Shown here piece after piece: positions 50,805-60,780 of a DNA stretch of 64,000 nucleotides (positions are counted from its first letter, which is position 1; every line of letters starts with the position of its first letter). The stretch is taken from the NCBI RefSeq assembly GCF_000519205.1, contig NZ_JAFB01000033.1:41462-105461 (forward strand), read 5' to 3'. The notes below the pieces were generated by a model. The model ran no database searches, was not told the origin of the DNA, and saw nothing but the letters and a program-made list of their open reading frames with translations. The position numbers were made by a program, and so were the translations under genes. Origin of the DNA: Amycolatopsis taiwanensis DSM 45107 (GTDB lineage: Bacteria; Actinomycetota; Actinomycetes; Mycobacteriales; Pseudonocardiaceae).

Positions 50805-51847
50805 ACGGGCCCGACGCCGAGGAGACCCTGTCCGCGCTGCCGCAACAGGGCGAGCGGGACGTCGAAACCACCCTGCGCCCCCGTCGGCTCGCCGAGTTCG
50901 TCGGCCAGCCCCGGGTGCGCGAGCAACTGGAACTGGTGCTCGAAAGCGCGCGGCGGCGCGGTGTCCCGCCCGATCACGTGCTGTTGTCCGGCCCGCCGGG
51001 CCTGGGCAAGACCAGCCTGGCGATGATCATCGCGGCGGAGCTGGACGCGGCGATCCGGATCACCTCCGGGCCGGCGCTGGAGCGGGCGGGAGACCTGGCC
51101 GCGATGCTGTCCAACCTCGCCGAAGGCGACGTGTTGTTCATCGACGAGATCCACCGGATCGCCCGCCCCGCCGAAGAGATGCTCTACCTGGCGATGGAGG
51201 ACTTCCGGGTCGACGTGGTGGTGGGCAAGGGGCCCGGCGCCACCAGCATTCCGCTGGAGATCGCGCCCTTCACGCTGGTCGGGGCCACCACCCGGTCCGG
51301 CGCGCTGACCGGGCCGCTGCGCGACCGGTTCGGGTTCACCGGACAAATGGAGTTCTACGCCGAAGCCGAACTCGACCAGGTCGTGCGCCGCGCGGCCACC
51401 ATCCTGGGCATCGGGATCGACGCGGCCTCCAGCGCCGAGATCGCCCGCCGCTCGCGGGGCACGCCCCGGATCGCCAACCGCCTGCTGCGCCGCGTGCGGG
51501 ACTACGCGGAGGTGCGCGCCGACGGGCGGATCACCCGCGAGATCACCCGCGCGGCGCTGGAGGTCTACGACGTGGACGAACTGGGGCTCGACCGGCTCGA
51601 CCGGGCGGTTCTCGGCGCGCTGGTGCGCTCCTTCGGCGGCGGCCCGGTCGGGGTCTCCACCCTCGCGGTCGCGGTCGGAGAGGAACCGTCGACCGTGGAA
51701 GAGGTTTGCGAGCCTTACCTGGTCCGTGCCGGCATGCTCGCGCGGACTCCCCGGGGACGGGTGGCCACCGCGGCGGCGTGGGAGCATCTCGGGCTTCCCC
51801 CGCCTCCGGAGTACGGTCGTGGAGACCAGGCAATTCTGTTCGAGTAG
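50801..51847 (+). CDS. ruvB: Holliday junction branch migration ATPase RuvB
   Basis: This 348-residue AAA+ motor has [16 protein letters not shown], Walker [11 protein letters not shown], Walker B DEIHR, sensor GATTRSGAL and the C-terminal winged-helix domain with [16 protein letters not shown] 50801 overlaps the ruvA stop. It drives branch migration with RuvA. SOS control is predicted from the LexA box at 49607. Confidence 0.98.
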   Translation: MNGPDAEETLSALPQQGERDVETTLRPRRLAEFVGQPRVREQLELVLESARRRGVPPDHVLLSGPPGLGKTSLAMIIAAELDAAIRITSGPALERAGDLAAMLSNLAEGDVLFIDEIHRIARPAEEMLYLAMEDFRVDVVVGKGPGATSIPLEIAPFTLVGATTRSGALTGPLRDRFGFTGQMEFYAEAELDQVVRRAATILGIGIDAASSAEIARRSRGTPRIANRLLRRVRDYAEVRADGRITREITRAALEVYDVDELGLDRLDRAVLGALVRSFGGGPVGVSTLAVAVGEEPSTVEEVCEPYLVRAGMLARTPRGRVATAAAWEHLGLPPPPEYGRGDQAILFE

Positions 51848-51851
51848 GCGT

Positions 51852-51857
51852 TACGCT
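51852..51857 (+). promoter_or_regulatory. candidate -10 element for yajC-secDF
   Basis: TACGCT in the context GGCGTTACGCT is the same string found before rel at 55874-55879, about 115 nt before the yajC start. Confidence 0.35.
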
Positions 51858-51942
51858 CGTGCGAGAACGGCCCGAGTGCTGAGCTTCGAGGTGAGGGCTG
51901 GCACACTCGAAAGAGCACAACCGGACAGAAGGACCGAAGGAA

Positions 51943-51961
51943 GGCGGGCGTGGCGCCCGCC
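51943..51961 (+). promoter_or_regulatory. hairpin next to the yajC ribosome site
   Basis: GGCGGGCG-TGG-CGCCCGCC is a perfect 8-bp stem with a 3-nt loop ending immediately before GAAGGAGAA, so folding could affect ribosome access. Confidence 0.55.
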
Positions 51962-51972
51962 GAAGGAGAATT

Positions 51973-52365
51973 ATGAGCCAGTACCTATTGCCGATGCTCC
52001 TCCTGCTCGTCGTGGCGATTCCGCTGGTGATGGGTACCCGCAAGCAGAAGCGGGCCGTGGCGGAGCAGCAGCAGCTCCAGAGCAGCCTCGTCGAGGGTGA
52101 CCGCGTGATGACCACCTCCGGCCTGTACGGCACGGTGGCCGACACCAGCAGCGACACCACGATCGACATCGAGATCGCGCCCGGCGTGGTGACCACGTGG
52201 CTGCGGCAGGCGGTGCGGGAGAAGGTCGCGCCGGAGGTCGAAACCGACGAGCACGACGAGGCCGATGACGACGCGGCTACCGAGACGGCGGTGGTGGCTT
52301 CGGCCGAGGAGACCGAGAAGCCCGGCCCGGAGATCGCGCCTCCGCTGGAGCACGGAAAGAAGTAG
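51973..52365 (+). CDS. yajC: preprotein translocase accessory subunit YajC
   Basis: This 130-residue protein has one N-terminal membrane helix (about 3-20), then GTRKQKRAVAEQQQLQSSL and the conserved GDRVMTTSGLYGTVADTSSDTTIDIEI segment (in pieces), and a Glu-rich acidic C-terminal tail. It associates with SecDF at the membrane. ATG 51973 follows GAAGGAG. Confidence 0.93.
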   Translation: MSQYLLPMLLLLVVAIPLVMGTRKQKRAVAEQQQLQSSLVEGDRVMTTSGLYGTVADTSSDTTIDIEIAPGVVTTWLRQAVREKVAPEVETDEHDEADDDAATETAVVASAEETEKPGPEIAPPLEHGKK

Positions 52366-52373
52366 CCCGTTGT

Positions 52374-52437
52374 CGCGGCGGGGGGCCTCGCCGCGAAGCC
52401 GGGAGCAGGGCCCCGGCGTTGCGTAGCGACGCCGGGG
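52374..52437 (+). terminator. two consecutive hairpins between yajC and secD
   Basis: CGCGGCG/CGCCGCG (52374-52380, 52389-52395) is followed by CCCCGGCGTTGC-GTA-GCGACGCCGGGG (52411-52437). They probably terminate or process the yajC mRNA before the secD promoter; TAGTGT at 52466-52471 is a possible -10 for secD. Confidence 0.55.
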
Positions 52438-52532
52438 GTGAACGCTGCATTCACCGCGTGGCGAGTAGTGTCTCGGTGTGACTGGGGGGACACACCGTTG
52501 ATCAGCAGGATCACTCGAGGAGAACGACGACC

Positions 52533-54107
52533 GTGGCACCACCGGCCGGGCGCATCCGCGCAGGACGCTATCTCGGCTTCTTCGTGTTCATCGTGGTCTT
52601 GCTCTACGCGCTGGTGTTCTTCACCGGCGGTGGAAAGCCGACCCCGAAGCTGGGTATCGACCTCCAGGGCGGCACCCGGGTAACGCTGACCGCCCATACC
52701 CCGGACGGATCCGCGCCGTCGAAGGACTCGCTCAACCAGGCGCGCCAGATCATCGAACGCCGGGTCAACGGCAACGGCGTCGCCGGCACCGAGGTCCTGC
52801 TGGACGGCAGCAACATCGTCATCACCGTGCCGGGCGAGCAGGGCGACGAGGCGAAGAAGCTCGGCCAGACCGCCAAGCTGGGCTTCCGCAAGGTGCTCGA
52901 CGCGCAGACGTCGACCGCGCCGCCGGCACCGGTCCCGCCGAACGTGGTGACCACCGACCCCGCGGTGATCCAGGCGGCGAAGGGCAGCCGCCAGGACACC
53001 GGGCTGGTGACCGGCAGCGGTGACAGCCTGGCGGAGTCGCAGGCGGCGCAGCAGTCGCTGGCCGCGTTCATCTGCCCCACGCAGGATCCGTTGCGCGGCA
53101 ACGACGATCCGAACCTCCCGCTGCTGACCTGCAATGAGGACGGCTCCGAGAAGTACTTGCTCGGCCCGGTCTTCCTGGAGGGCACCGAGATCGACAACGC
53201 GGTGTCGTCGCCGCCGGCGCAGAACAAGGCGGGCTGGACCGTCGACCTGACGTTCAAGTCGGCCGGGCGCCAGATCTGGGCCGACTTCACCACCAAGAAC
53301 ATCCAGCAGCGCGCCGCGTTCGTGCTGGACACGCAGGTGGTGTCGGCGCCGACCATCCAGAACGCGATCGTGGACGGCAACACCCAGATCATGGGCCAGT
53401 TCACCCAGCAGCAGACCAAGGACTTGGCCAATGTCCTGAAGTACGGCTCGCTGCCGCTGTCGTTCACTTCGTCCGACGCGGTCACCGTGTCCGCCACGCT
53501 CGGTCTCGCTTCACTCGAGGCCGGGTTGATCGCCGGCGGAGTCGGCCTGGTGCTGGTGTTCGTGTACTGCCTGTTCTACTACCGGCTGCTCGGCGCGCTG
53601 ACCATCGTGTCGCTCGCGCTGTCGGCCACCATCGTCTACGCGGTACTGGTACTGCTCGGCCGGTGGATCGGGTTCACCCTCGACCTCGCCGGTGTCGCCG
53701 GGTTCATCATCGCCATCGGGGTCACCGCGGACTCGTTCGTCGTGTTCTTCGAACGGCTCAAGGACGAGATACGCGAGGCCGGCCGCACCTTCCGGTCGGC
53801 GGTGCCACGCGGCTGGGTGCGGGCGCGGCGTACGATCCTGGCCTCGGACGGGGTCATGTTCCTGGCCTCCGCGGTGCTGTACGCGATCGCGGTCGGCGAC
53901 GTGCAGGGCTTCGCGTTCACCCTCGGCCTGTCCACCGTGCTCGACCTGGTTGTGGTGTTCCTGGTGACGCATCCGCTGGTGGCGCTGGCGTCGAAATCCA
54001 AGTTCCTGTCCAACCCGAAACTCACCGGTCTCGGTGGCGTGCAGACCATCGCCGCCGAGCGCCGGTCCGCCCGAAAAGCCGCCACCGCGGCCGTGAAGGA
54101 GGCGTGA
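52533..54107 (+). CDS. secD: protein translocase subunit SecD
   Basis: The protein has 524 residues. A first membrane helix (about 12-30) precedes the signature KLGIDLQGGTRVTL. A large extracytoplasmic domain follows, and five further helices start at about 325 (LEAGLIAGGVGLVLVFVYCL) with IAIGVTADSFVVFFERLKDE. It is the proton-driven component that assists Sec export. GTG 52533 follows GAGGAGAACG. Overall size and domain order are normal. Confidence 0.96.
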   Translation: MAPPAGRIRAGRYLGFFVFIVVLLYALVFFTGGGKPTPKLGIDLQGGTRVTLTAHTPDGSAPSKDSLNQARQIIERRVNGNGVAGTEVLLDGSNIVITVPGEQGDEAKKLGQTAKLGFRKVLDAQTSTAPPAPVPPNVVTTDPAVIQAAKGSRQDTGLVTGSGDSLAESQAAQQSLAAFICPTQDPLRGNDDPNLPLLTCNEDGSEKYLLGPVFLEGTEIDNAVSSPPAQNKAGWTVDLTFKSAGRQIWADFTTKNIQQRAAFVLDTQVVSAPTIQNAIVDGNTQIMGQFTQQQTKDLANVLKYGSLPLSFTSSDAVTVSATLGLASLEAGLIAGGVGLVLVFVYCLFYYRLLGALTIVSLALSATIVYAVLVLLGRWIGFTLDLAGVAGFIIAIGVTADSFVVFFERLKDEIREAGRTFRSAVPRGWVRARRTILASDGVMFLASAVLYAIAVGDVQGFAFTLGLSTVLDLVVVFLVTHPLVALASKSKFLSNPKLTGLGGVQTIAAERRSARKAATAAVKEA

Positions 54108-54108
54108 C

Positions 54109-55314
54109 GTGGCCAGTAGCGAAGGCTCTGCCAAGACGGGCTCCCTCTTCCACCGGCTGTATGTGGGCACCGGCGCGTTCGACATCGTCGGCAAGCGCAA
54201 GCGCTGGTACATCTTCTTCGGCCTGCTGGTGCTGGTGTGCATCGCGTCGATCGGTATCCGCGGTTTCAACTGGGGCATCGAGTTCGAGGGCGGCACGCAG
54301 ATCCAGCTGCCGGCGCACGGCACGCACGGCGTGATCACCACGGAGCAGGCGAGCCGGGTGTTCACCGACGCGACCGGGAAGCAGCTGTCCTCGACGCAGA
54401 CGATCGGCGTCGGCGACGCGGCCAACGTGCAGCTGAGGTCGGAGTCCCTGGACCCGCCCACGGTCGAGAAGGCCAAGCAGGCGCTGTTCGAGCAGCTCCA
54501 GCCGGTCTCCGCGAACGGCCAGCCCAGTGTGCAGGCGATCAGCGACAGCGCGGTGAGCGCGTCCTGGGGCCAGGAGATCTCGCAGAAGGCGCTCATCGCG
54601 CTCGCGGTCTTCGCCGTGCTGGTGACGGTGTTCCTGAGCATCTACTTCGAACGCTGGATGGCGCTGGCGGCGCTGATCTCGCTGGTGCACGACATCGTGA
54701 TCACGGCCGGCGTCTACTCGCTGGTCGGGTTCGAGGTGACCCCGGCCACGGTGATCGGCCTGCTGACCATCCTCGGGTTCTCGCTCTACGACACGGTGGT
54801 GGTGTTCGACAAGGTCAAGGAGAACGCCCGCGGCATCCTCGGCCTGACCCGCCGTACTTATGCCGAGACGGCGAACCTGGCGCTCAACCAGACGCTGATG
54901 CGGTCGATCAACACTTCGGTGATCGCCCTGCTGCCGGTGCTCGGCCTGCTCGTGGTCGGCTACTTCCTGCTCGGTTCGGGCACCCTGCAGGACCTGGCTC
55001 TGGTGCAGCTGGCGGGCATGCTGATCGGTGTGCTGTCGTCGCTGTTCCTGGCGACCCCGCTGCTGGTGGACTTCAAGATGCGTGACCCGAGGTTCAAACA
55101 GCAGGCCGAGCGCGTGCGTGCGCGGCGCGCGAACGCGGCCCGCAAGGCCGCCGAGCGCGAGGCCGAAGAAGAGTTCGACCCGGCCGACGACGACGCGCTC
55201 GCAGCGGAACTGCGCCGCGAGCGGGCGTTCGCGGCGGCGGCCAGCGTGCCGGCGCGAACGCCGAAGGCGCCTCCCCGGCGCGGTGGGCGACCGTCGGGCA
55301 AGCGGAAGCGCTGA
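54109..55314 (+). CDS. secF: protein translocase subunit SecF
   Basis: This 401-residue protein has a first helix at about 25-47, FNWGIEFEGGTQIQL, and the core LLTILGFSLYDTVVVFDKVKEN. A 90-residue polar C-terminal extension, rich in Arg, Glu and Ala, goes beyond the usual end and is typical of actinobacteria. It forms a heteromer with SecD and starts one base after its stop. Downstream is apt, 3 bp away. Confidence 0.95.
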   Translation: MASSEGSAKTGSLFHRLYVGTGAFDIVGKRKRWYIFFGLLVLVCIASIGIRGFNWGIEFEGGTQIQLPAHGTHGVITTEQASRVFTDATGKQLSSTQTIGVGDAANVQLRSESLDPPTVEKAKQALFEQLQPVSANGQPSVQAISDSAVSASWGQEISQKALIALAVFAVLVTVFLSIYFERWMALAALISLVHDIVITAGVYSLVGFEVTPATVIGLLTILGFSLYDTVVVFDKVKENARGILGLTRRTYAETANLALNQTLMRSINTSVIALLPVLGLLVVGYFLLGSGTLQDLALVQLAGMLIGVLSSLFLATPLLVDFKMRDPRFKQQAERVRARRANAARKAAEREAEEEFDPADDDALAAELRRERAFAAAASVPARTPKAPPRRGGRPSGKRKR

Positions 55315-55317
55315 CCC

Positions 55318-55836
55318 GTGAATCTGGAGGCCGCGCTCGGCCTGATCGGCGAGGTCCCCGACTTTCCCGAACCCGGCGTGCTGTTCCGTGACCTGTCGCC
55401 GCTGTTCGCCGATGGTGACGGGTTCGCCACGGTGGTGAACGCGCTGGCGGAGACGGTGGATCCGGACGTCGAACTGCTCGCCGCGGTCGAGGCACGCGGG
55501 TTCATGCTCGCCGCCGCGGTCGGCTACGCGCGCGGGCTGGGCGTGGTGCTGGTGCGCAAGCCCGGCAAGCTTCCGGCGGTCGCCGGCCGGATCGACTACG
55601 CCCTCGAATACGGCACGGCGGCGCTGGAGCTCCCCTCCGGCGTCACCCACCCCGGCGCCCGGGTGGCGGTCGTCGACGACGTGCTGGCCACCGGCGGCAC
55701 GGTGGCCGCCGCCTGCAGCCTGCTTGACCAGGCCGGGGCCGTCGTCACCGGCATCTCGGTGGTGCTGGAACTGGCCGCCCTCGACGGGCGGGCCACCCTC
55801 CGCGACCGAAAGGTGCACTCCCTGCTGACCTCCTGA
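55318..55836 (+). CDS. apt: adenine phosphoribosyltransferase
   Basis: This 172-residue protein has the purine-salvage pattern: [45 protein letters not shown] and the PRPP loop [13 protein letters not shown]. It converts adenine plus PRPP to AMP. GTG 55318 starts 3 nt after the secF stop, giving the secDF-apt-rel order conserved in actinobacteria. Confidence 0.93.
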   Translation: MNLEAALGLIGEVPDFPEPGVLFRDLSPLFADGDGFATVVNALAETVDPDVELLAAVEARGFMLAAAVGYARGLGVVLVRKPGKLPAVAGRIDYALEYGTAALELPSGVTHPGARVAVVDDVLATGGTVAAACSLLDQAGAVVTGISVVLELAALDGRATLRDRKVHSLLTS

Positions 55837-55913
55837 CCGCCAGCCGAGCTACGGCTGTTCGGCGGGCGGGCGTTACGCTGGTCGTGCTAGATGCTGAACC
55901 GGAGGAGGTGGGG

Positions 55914-58229
55914 GTGAGCCAGGAGACCGGTACCGCGGCGCCCGCTCCGGAAGATGCGCCGCCGCGCGGCGTGACCAGGGCTCCGTCTGCCACCCGGCGG
56001 GTGCGTGCCCGGCTGGCCCGGCGGATCACCGCTCAGCGCGCCGCTTCGGTGAAGCAGGTGCTCGAACCCCTTGCGGTGATCCACCGCGAGCTGCACCCGA
56101 ACGCCGATCTCAGCCTGCTGCAGCGCGCCTACGACGTGGCCGAGGAACTGCACCGCGACCAGCGGCGCAAGTCCGGCGACCCGTACATCACCCACCCGCT
56201 GGCGGTGGCGACCATCCTGGCCGAGCTGGGCATGGACACCATCACGCTGGTCGCCGCGCTTTTGCACGACACCGTCGAGGACACCGGGTACTCGACGGAG
56301 AAGCTGACCGAGGACTTCGGCGACAAGGTCGCCCAGCTCGTCGACGGTGTCACCAAGCTGGACAAGGTCAAGCTGGGCACCGCGGCCGAGGCCGAGACGA
56401 TCCGCAAGATGGTCATCGCGATGGCGCGTGACCCGCGGGTGCTGGTGATCAAGCTGGCCGACCGGCTGCACAACATGCGCACCATGCGGTTCCTGCCGCC
56501 GGAGAAGCAGGCGCGCAAGGCGAAGGAGACCCTGGAGGTACTCGCCCCGCTCGCACACCGGCTCGGCATGGCCACGGTCAAGTGGGAGCTGGAGGATCTC
56601 GCGTTCGCGATCCTGCAGCCCAAGAAGTACGACGAGATCGTCCGCCTGGTCGCCGACCGGGCGCCCTCGCGCGACATCTACCTGCGCAAGGTGATCGACG
56701 AGCTGACCTTGAGCCTGGGCAGTTCCCGCATCACCGCGAAGGTCGAGGGCCGGCCGAAGCACTACTACTCGATCCACCAGAAGATGATCGTCCGTGGCCG
56801 CGACCTCGACGACATCCACGACCTCGTCGGCGTGCGGATCCTGGTCGAGGACGTGCGCGACTGCTACGCGGCGATGGGCGTGGTGCACGCGCTCTGGCAG
56901 CCGATGCCCGGCCGGTTCAAGGACTACATCGCGCAGCCGCGGTTCGGCGTGTACCAGTCGTTGCACACCACCGTGATCGGGCCCGACGGCAAGCCTCTCG
57001 AAGTGCAGATCCGTACCCATGAGATGCACCACACCGCGGAGTACGGGATCGCCGCGCACTGGCGGTACAAGGAGACCAAGGGCACCCATAACGGCAATGC
57101 CGTCGACATCGACGAGATGGCCTGGATGCGGCAGTTGCTCGACTGGCAGCGTGAGGCCGCCGATCCCGGCGAGTTCCTCGATTCGCTGCGCTACGAACTG
57201 GCTGCCCGCGAAATCTTCGTGTTCACGCCGAAGGGCGACGTGGTGACGCTGCCGGTCGGTGGTACGCCGGTGGACTTCGCCTACGCCGTGCACACCGAGG
57301 TCGGCCATCGCTGTATCGGCGCCCGGGTCAACGGCCGCCTGGTCGCGCTCGAACGCAAGCTCGAAAACGGCGACGTGGTCGAGATCTTCACTTCGAAGGC
57401 CGAGAACGCCGGACCGAGCCGGGACTGGCTGTCCTTCGCGAAGTCCCCGAAGGCCCGCGCGAAGATCCGTCAGTGGTTCGCCAAGGAGCGCCGGGACGAG
57501 GCGATCGAAGCGGGCAAGGACGCGATCACCAAGGAGGTCCGCAAGATCGGCCTGCCCATGCAGCGGCTGGTCTCCGCGGAGAACATGGGTTCGGTCGCGG
57601 CCGAGTTGCGGCATGCGGACATCAGCTCGCTGTATGCGGCCGTGGGGGAGGGACACACCAGCGCCAAGCACGTGGTGCAGCGGCTGGTCACCCTGATCGG
57701 CGGGGTCGAGGAGGCCGAGGAGGAACTGGCCGCCCGGTCCACCCCGTCCACGGTGACGCGGCGCCGGGGCGCGGGCGACGTGGGCGTGATCGTGAAGGAT
57801 GCCGGTGACGTGTGGGCGAAGCTGGCGCGCTGCTGCACCCCGGTGCCCGGCGACGAGATCCTCGGGTTCGTCACCCGCGGCGGCGGGGTCAGCGTGCACC
57901 GCACCGACTGCACCAACGCCGCGGACCTGCGTACGCAGCCGGAGCGCCTGGTCGAGGTCGAGTGGGCGCCTTCGGAGAACTCGGTGTTCCTGGTGGCCAT
58001 CCAGGTGGAGGCGCTGGACCGGCACCGGCTGCTGTCCGACATCACGAAGGTGCTGGCCGACGAGAAGGTCAACATCCTGTCCGCGTCCGTCCAGACCTCG
58101 CGGGACCGGGTCGCGGTGAGCCGGTTCTCCTTCGAGATGGGCGACCCGAAGCACCTCGGGCATGTGCTCAAGGTCGTGCGCGGCGTTGAAGGCGTCTACG
58201 ACGTGTACCGAGTCACTTCCGCCTCCTGA
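55914..58229 (+). CDS. rel: bifunctional (p)ppGpp synthetase/hydrolase Rel
   Basis: This 771-residue protein has the long RelA/SpoT layout. The HD hydrolase domain has [10 protein letters not shown] and [12 protein letters not shown]. The synthetase domain has [13 protein letters not shown] and [23 protein letters not shown] ([22 protein letters not shown], in pieces), a Cys-containing ZFD ([19 protein letters not shown]) and ACT follow. Both catalytic halves look intact. GTG 55914 has GGAGGAGG; a GTG at 55884 is too near the TACGCT -10 (55874-55879). Confidence 0.96.
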   Translation: MSQETGTAAPAPEDAPPRGVTRAPSATRRVRARLARRITAQRAASVKQVLEPLAVIHRELHPNADLSLLQRAYDVAEELHRDQRRKSGDPYITHPLAVATILAELGMDTITLVAALLHDTVEDTGYSTEKLTEDFGDKVAQLVDGVTKLDKVKLGTAAEAETIRKMVIAMARDPRVLVIKLADRLHNMRTMRFLPPEKQARKAKETLEVLAPLAHRLGMATVKWELEDLAFAILQPKKYDEIVRLVADRAPSRDIYLRKVIDELTLSLGSSRITAKVEGRPKHYYSIHQKMIVRGRDLDDIHDLVGVRILVEDVRDCYAAMGVVHALWQPMPGRFKDYIAQPRFGVYQSLHTTVIGPDGKPLEVQIRTHEMHHTAEYGIAAHWRYKETKGTHNGNAVDIDEMAWMRQLLDWQREAADPGEFLDSLRYELAAREIFVFTPKGDVVTLPVGGTPVDFAYAVHTEVGHRCIGARVNGRLVALERKLENGDVVEIFTSKAENAGPSRDWLSFAKSPKARAKIRQWFAKERRDEAIEAGKDAITKEVRKIGLPMQRLVSAENMGSVAAELRHADISSLYAAVGEGHTSAKHVVQRLVTLIGGVEEAEEELAARSTPSTVTRRRGAGDVGVIVKDAGDVWAKLARCCTPVPGDEILGFVTRGGGVSVHRTDCTNAADLRTQPERLVEVEWAPSENSVFLVAIQVEALDRHRLLSDITKVLADEKVNILSASVQTSRDRVAVSRFSFEMGDPKHLGHVLKVVRGVEGVYDVYRVTSAS

Positions 58230-58246
58230 ACCTTGGCCCAGGGCCG

Positions 58247-58252
58247 TAGGGT
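58247..58252 (+). promoter_or_regulatory. -10 element of a leaderless crotonase transcript
   Basis: TAGGGT is followed by 6 nt and the ATG, with no ribosome site. The same hexamer and spacing occur before the PH-domain gene at 60091-60096. Confidence 0.45.
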
Positions 58253-58258
58253 TCGATC

Positions 58259-59038
58259 ATGGTGGAAGGGCTGCGGTTCGAGCGGGACGGCGGGGTCGGC
58301 AGGCTGACCTTCACCCGGCCGGAGAAGAAGAACGCGATCACCTACCAGATGTGGTCGGCGATCCCCGACGTGGTGGCCGAGGTCGAGGCCGACCCGGAGA
58401 TCATCGCGCTGGTCCTCACCGGTGCTGGGACGGACTTCTCGGCGGGCGCGGACATCAGCGAGTTCGGGCGGCTGCGCTCGACGGCGGAGAGCGCGGCGGC
58501 CTACGACAAGGTGGTGGAAGCGGCGGTCACCGCGCTGACCGAGATGCGCAAGCCGAGCGTGGCCATGATCCGGGGTAACTGCGTCGGCGGCGGCTGCCAG
58601 GTCTCGGTCGCGTGCGACTTCCGGTTCGCTCAGGCGGGTGCGCGGTTCGGCATCACCCCGGCAAAACTCGGGATCGTCTACGACTTCCGGTCCACCCGCC
58701 AGCTGGTCGGGCTGATCGGACCGGCGCACGCGCGGTACCTGCTGCTCTCGGGTCGGTTCGTCGACGCCGCGCGGGCGCGCGAGATCGGCCTGGTCAACGA
58801 CGTGTTCACCGCCGAGGAGTTCGAGGCGGAGGTCTACTCCTTTGTGGACACCCTGGGGCAGCGCTCGCAGGCCTCGATCCGGGGCATGAACCGGATCATC
58901 GAGAAGATCTCCGCCGGGCAGCGGGAAAGCGACTCCGAGGTCGAGGCGATCCGGTCAGCGGCGGTCCACGGCCCGGACTACGCCGAGGGCGTCGCCGCCT
59001 TCCTGGACGGCCGCCCGCCGCGCTTCACCTACCGCTGA
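58259..59038 (+). CDS. crotonase superfamily protein lacking both hydratase glutamates
   Basis: This 259-residue protein has the crotonase oxyanion-hole segments DFSAGADISEF and GNCVGGGCQVSVACD. Position 114 is Gln where enoyl-CoA hydratase has its first catalytic Glu, and the second Glu position (about 134, in FGITPAKLG) is Pro. It therefore probably does not hydrate crotonyl-CoA and may be an isomerase, decarboxylase or other crotonase. The start looks leaderless. It converges on the cyclophilin gene. Confidence 0.87.
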   Translation: MVEGLRFERDGGVGRLTFTRPEKKNAITYQMWSAIPDVVAEVEADPEIIALVLTGAGTDFSAGADISEFGRLRSTAESAAAYDKVVEAAVTALTEMRKPSVAMIRGNCVGGGCQVSVACDFRFAQAGARFGITPAKLGIVYDFRSTRQLVGLIGPAHARYLLLSGRFVDAARAREIGLVNDVFTAEEFEAEVYSFVDTLGQRSQASIRGMNRIIEKISAGQRESDSEVEAIRSAAVHGPDYAEGVAAFLDGRPPRFTYR

Positions 59039-59098
59039 ACCGGGCACTCACGCGCCTGAACCGGGGACTCGCGTGCCTGGACCGGGGACACGGGTTAG
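59037..59098 (+). repeat. 21-bp tandem repeats between crotonase and cyclophilin genes
   Basis: GAACCGGGCACTCACGCGCC-T, GAACCGGGGACTCGCGTGCC-T and GGACCGGGGACACGGGTTAG run head to tail from the crotonase stop into the cyclophilin stop codon. Confidence 0.7.
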
Positions 59099-59949
59099 TT
59101 GTCGACGGTGCCGCCGGTGAACGTGACCGGGGTGTTCGGCGCGCCGGTGCCGTCAGCGCTCTGGGCGGCGGAGGCGGGGTCGATGCCTGCCCGCGCGACC
59201 TTGTCCAGAACCTGCAGGCCGGCGTCGGTGATCGAGCCGAACACGGTGTAGTTCGGGGGGAGCTGCGCGTCGCCGTAGACCATGAAGAACTGGCTGCCGT
59301 TGGTGTCCGGACCGGCGTTGGCCATGGCGAGGACGCCGCGGCCATAGGTCAGTTCCGGGAAGGTCTCGTCCTTGAACGAATAGCCGGGTCCGCCCTTGCC
59401 GGTGCCGGCCGGGTCGCCGCACTGGAGCATCTGCAGGCCCTCGGTGCTGAGCCGGTGACACGAGGTGCCGGTGAAGTAGCCCTGCTGGAGGAGGCTCACG
59501 AAGCTGTTCACCGTGCACGGCGCCAGGGACCGGTCCAGCGTCAGTGGAAGGTTGCCCGCGGTGGAGGAGAGGGTGACGTTCACCTCGCCGGTCGAGGGGA
59601 TGTTCGCGGTTTGGGGCGGATTGGCCGGCTTGGCGGCCGGCCGGTCCGGCGTGGCCGGGTATTCGCACGTGGTCGGGTTCGGCAGCGGGGTGGACCGCTT
59701 GGCCTCCACCACCCGCTGGGTCGGGATGTCGATCGGCGGAGCGGCCGACGACGACGGCGAAGCCGTGGCCGATCCGTCGTCGCTCTTCACGACCTGGAAA
59801 TACACCACTACGCCGGCGATCACGATGACGGCTGCGACGGTCACCCCGGCCTGGACGATCCGGCGCCGTTTCAGCGCCTGCTGCCGTCGAACCATCTGCC
59901 GTTCGAGCTTGCGCTTCGCGGCTTCCCGGCGCTGCTGGTTGGTCGGCAC
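59095..59949 (-). CDS. membrane-anchored peptidyl-prolyl cis-trans isomerase (cyclophilin)
   Basis: The protein has 284 residues. A basic cytoplasmic N-terminus (QRREAAKRKLERQ) precedes one membrane helix (about 33-51), a Ser/Pro-rich linker, then a cyclophilin domain with NSFVSLLQQGYFTGTSCHRL, GKGGPGYSFKDE and GVLAMANAGPDTNGSQFF. It should act outside the membrane on exported proteins. The start is GTG 59949 with GGAGGGG. The position after rel matches the mycobacterial PpiB-like gene. Confidence 0.93.
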   Translation of the reverse strand: MPTNQQRREAAKRKLERQMVRRQQALKRRRIVQAGVTVAAVIVIAGVVVYFQVVKSDDGSATASPSSSAAPPIDIPTQRVVEAKRSTPLPNPTTCEYPATPDRPAAKPANPPQTANIPSTGEVNVTLSSTAGNLPLTLDRSLAPCTVNSFVSLLQQGYFTGTSCHRLSTEGLQMLQCGDPAGTGKGGPGYSFKDETFPELTYGRGVLAMANAGPDTNGSQFFMVYGDAQLPPNYTVFGSITDAGLQVLDKVARAGIDPASAAQSADGTGAPNTPVTFTGGTVDN

Positions 59950-60090
59950 CTGCCCCTCCAGAATCCACTCGACGTGACACATCGGGTGGCGGCAGTCTAT
60001 GGCCACACTCTGTGAGAACCTCGTACGGGGGCGGTGGGAGTGCGTGGGGGCGGCGCCCCGGCACGATACAGCCGATCAGGCACTGCGGAT

Positions 60091-60096
60091 TAGGGT
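60091..60096 (+). promoter_or_regulatory. -10 element of a leaderless PH-domain gene transcript
   Basis: TAGGGT, then 6 nt, then GTG 60103, identical in motif and spacing to the crotonase start. Confidence 0.45.
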
Positions 60097-60102
60097 GGAC
60101 CA

Positions 60103-60780
60103 GTGGTGACCGAACCGAGCAACGAGTCGAAGAAGCCTGCCCGGCCAGCTGACCCGGATCGCCTTCCGCTGCATCAGGAGGGTTCCGTCCTGCGGCGCCG
60201 CCGGGCGGTGTCCGGCCTGGCCAGCGCCGTGGTGATCGCCGCGGCTTTCGGGTTCTTCGGCGGGCTGGCCGGCGGCGAACTCACCGGGTTGATCGTCGCG
60301 GTCGTGGTCGCCGCGTTGCTCGGTTACCTTGTGGTGTTCACCGCGCGCCGCCGGGTGTGGCTCGAGGACGGCATGGTGCTGGTCCGGGTATGGCGGACCC
60401 GCCGCGTCGACATCGCCCAGGCCGAGCGCATCGACCTGCTGGTCACCGACGTGCGCGGGATGCGGACCATCAGCCTGCTGTTCAATGCCCGGCGCCGCAG
60501 CCGGGCCGCGAAGGTCGACCTCGCCGTCTACGCCGGCACCGGTGGCCGGGAACTCGGGGTGCTCGCGCTGCGGAGGCTGGCCAACGCGCTGATGAACAAC
60601 ATCGAGGCCAACGGCATGGTGTTCTCCGAACTGCTCGTCGCGCAACTGAAGTCGGAAGCACGGGGGGACGCGGCGGCCGACCGTCCGCTGTACCGGCTGG
60701 CCGCGGCGGCGCCGGCCGGGCGGTTCGCCCAGCGGTTCACGATGGACGCCGTGAGCAGCTTTGTGGCTCATCTGGACTGA
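60103..60780 (+). CDS. membrane protein with PH-like domain
   Basis: This 225-residue protein has two membrane helices (about 36-54 and 60-80), followed by a bacterial PH-like beta domain (RRRVWLEDGMVLVRVWRTRR onward) and an amphipathic C-terminal helix. No enzymatic motif is visible. It is divergent from the cyclophilin and its last 44 bp overlap the 3-prime end of the next minus-strand gene. The function is unknown. Confidence 0.78.
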   Translation: MVTEPSNESKKPARPADPDRLPLHQEGSVLRRRRAVSGLASAVVIAAAFGFFGGLAGGELTGLIVAVVVAALLGYLVVFTARRRVWLEDGMVLVRVWRTRRVDIAQAERIDLLVTDVRGMRTISLLFNARRRSRAAKVDLAVYAGTGGRELGVLALRRLANALMNNIEANGMVFSELLVAQLKSEARGDAAADRPLYRLAAAAPAGRFAQRFTMDAVSSFVAHLD

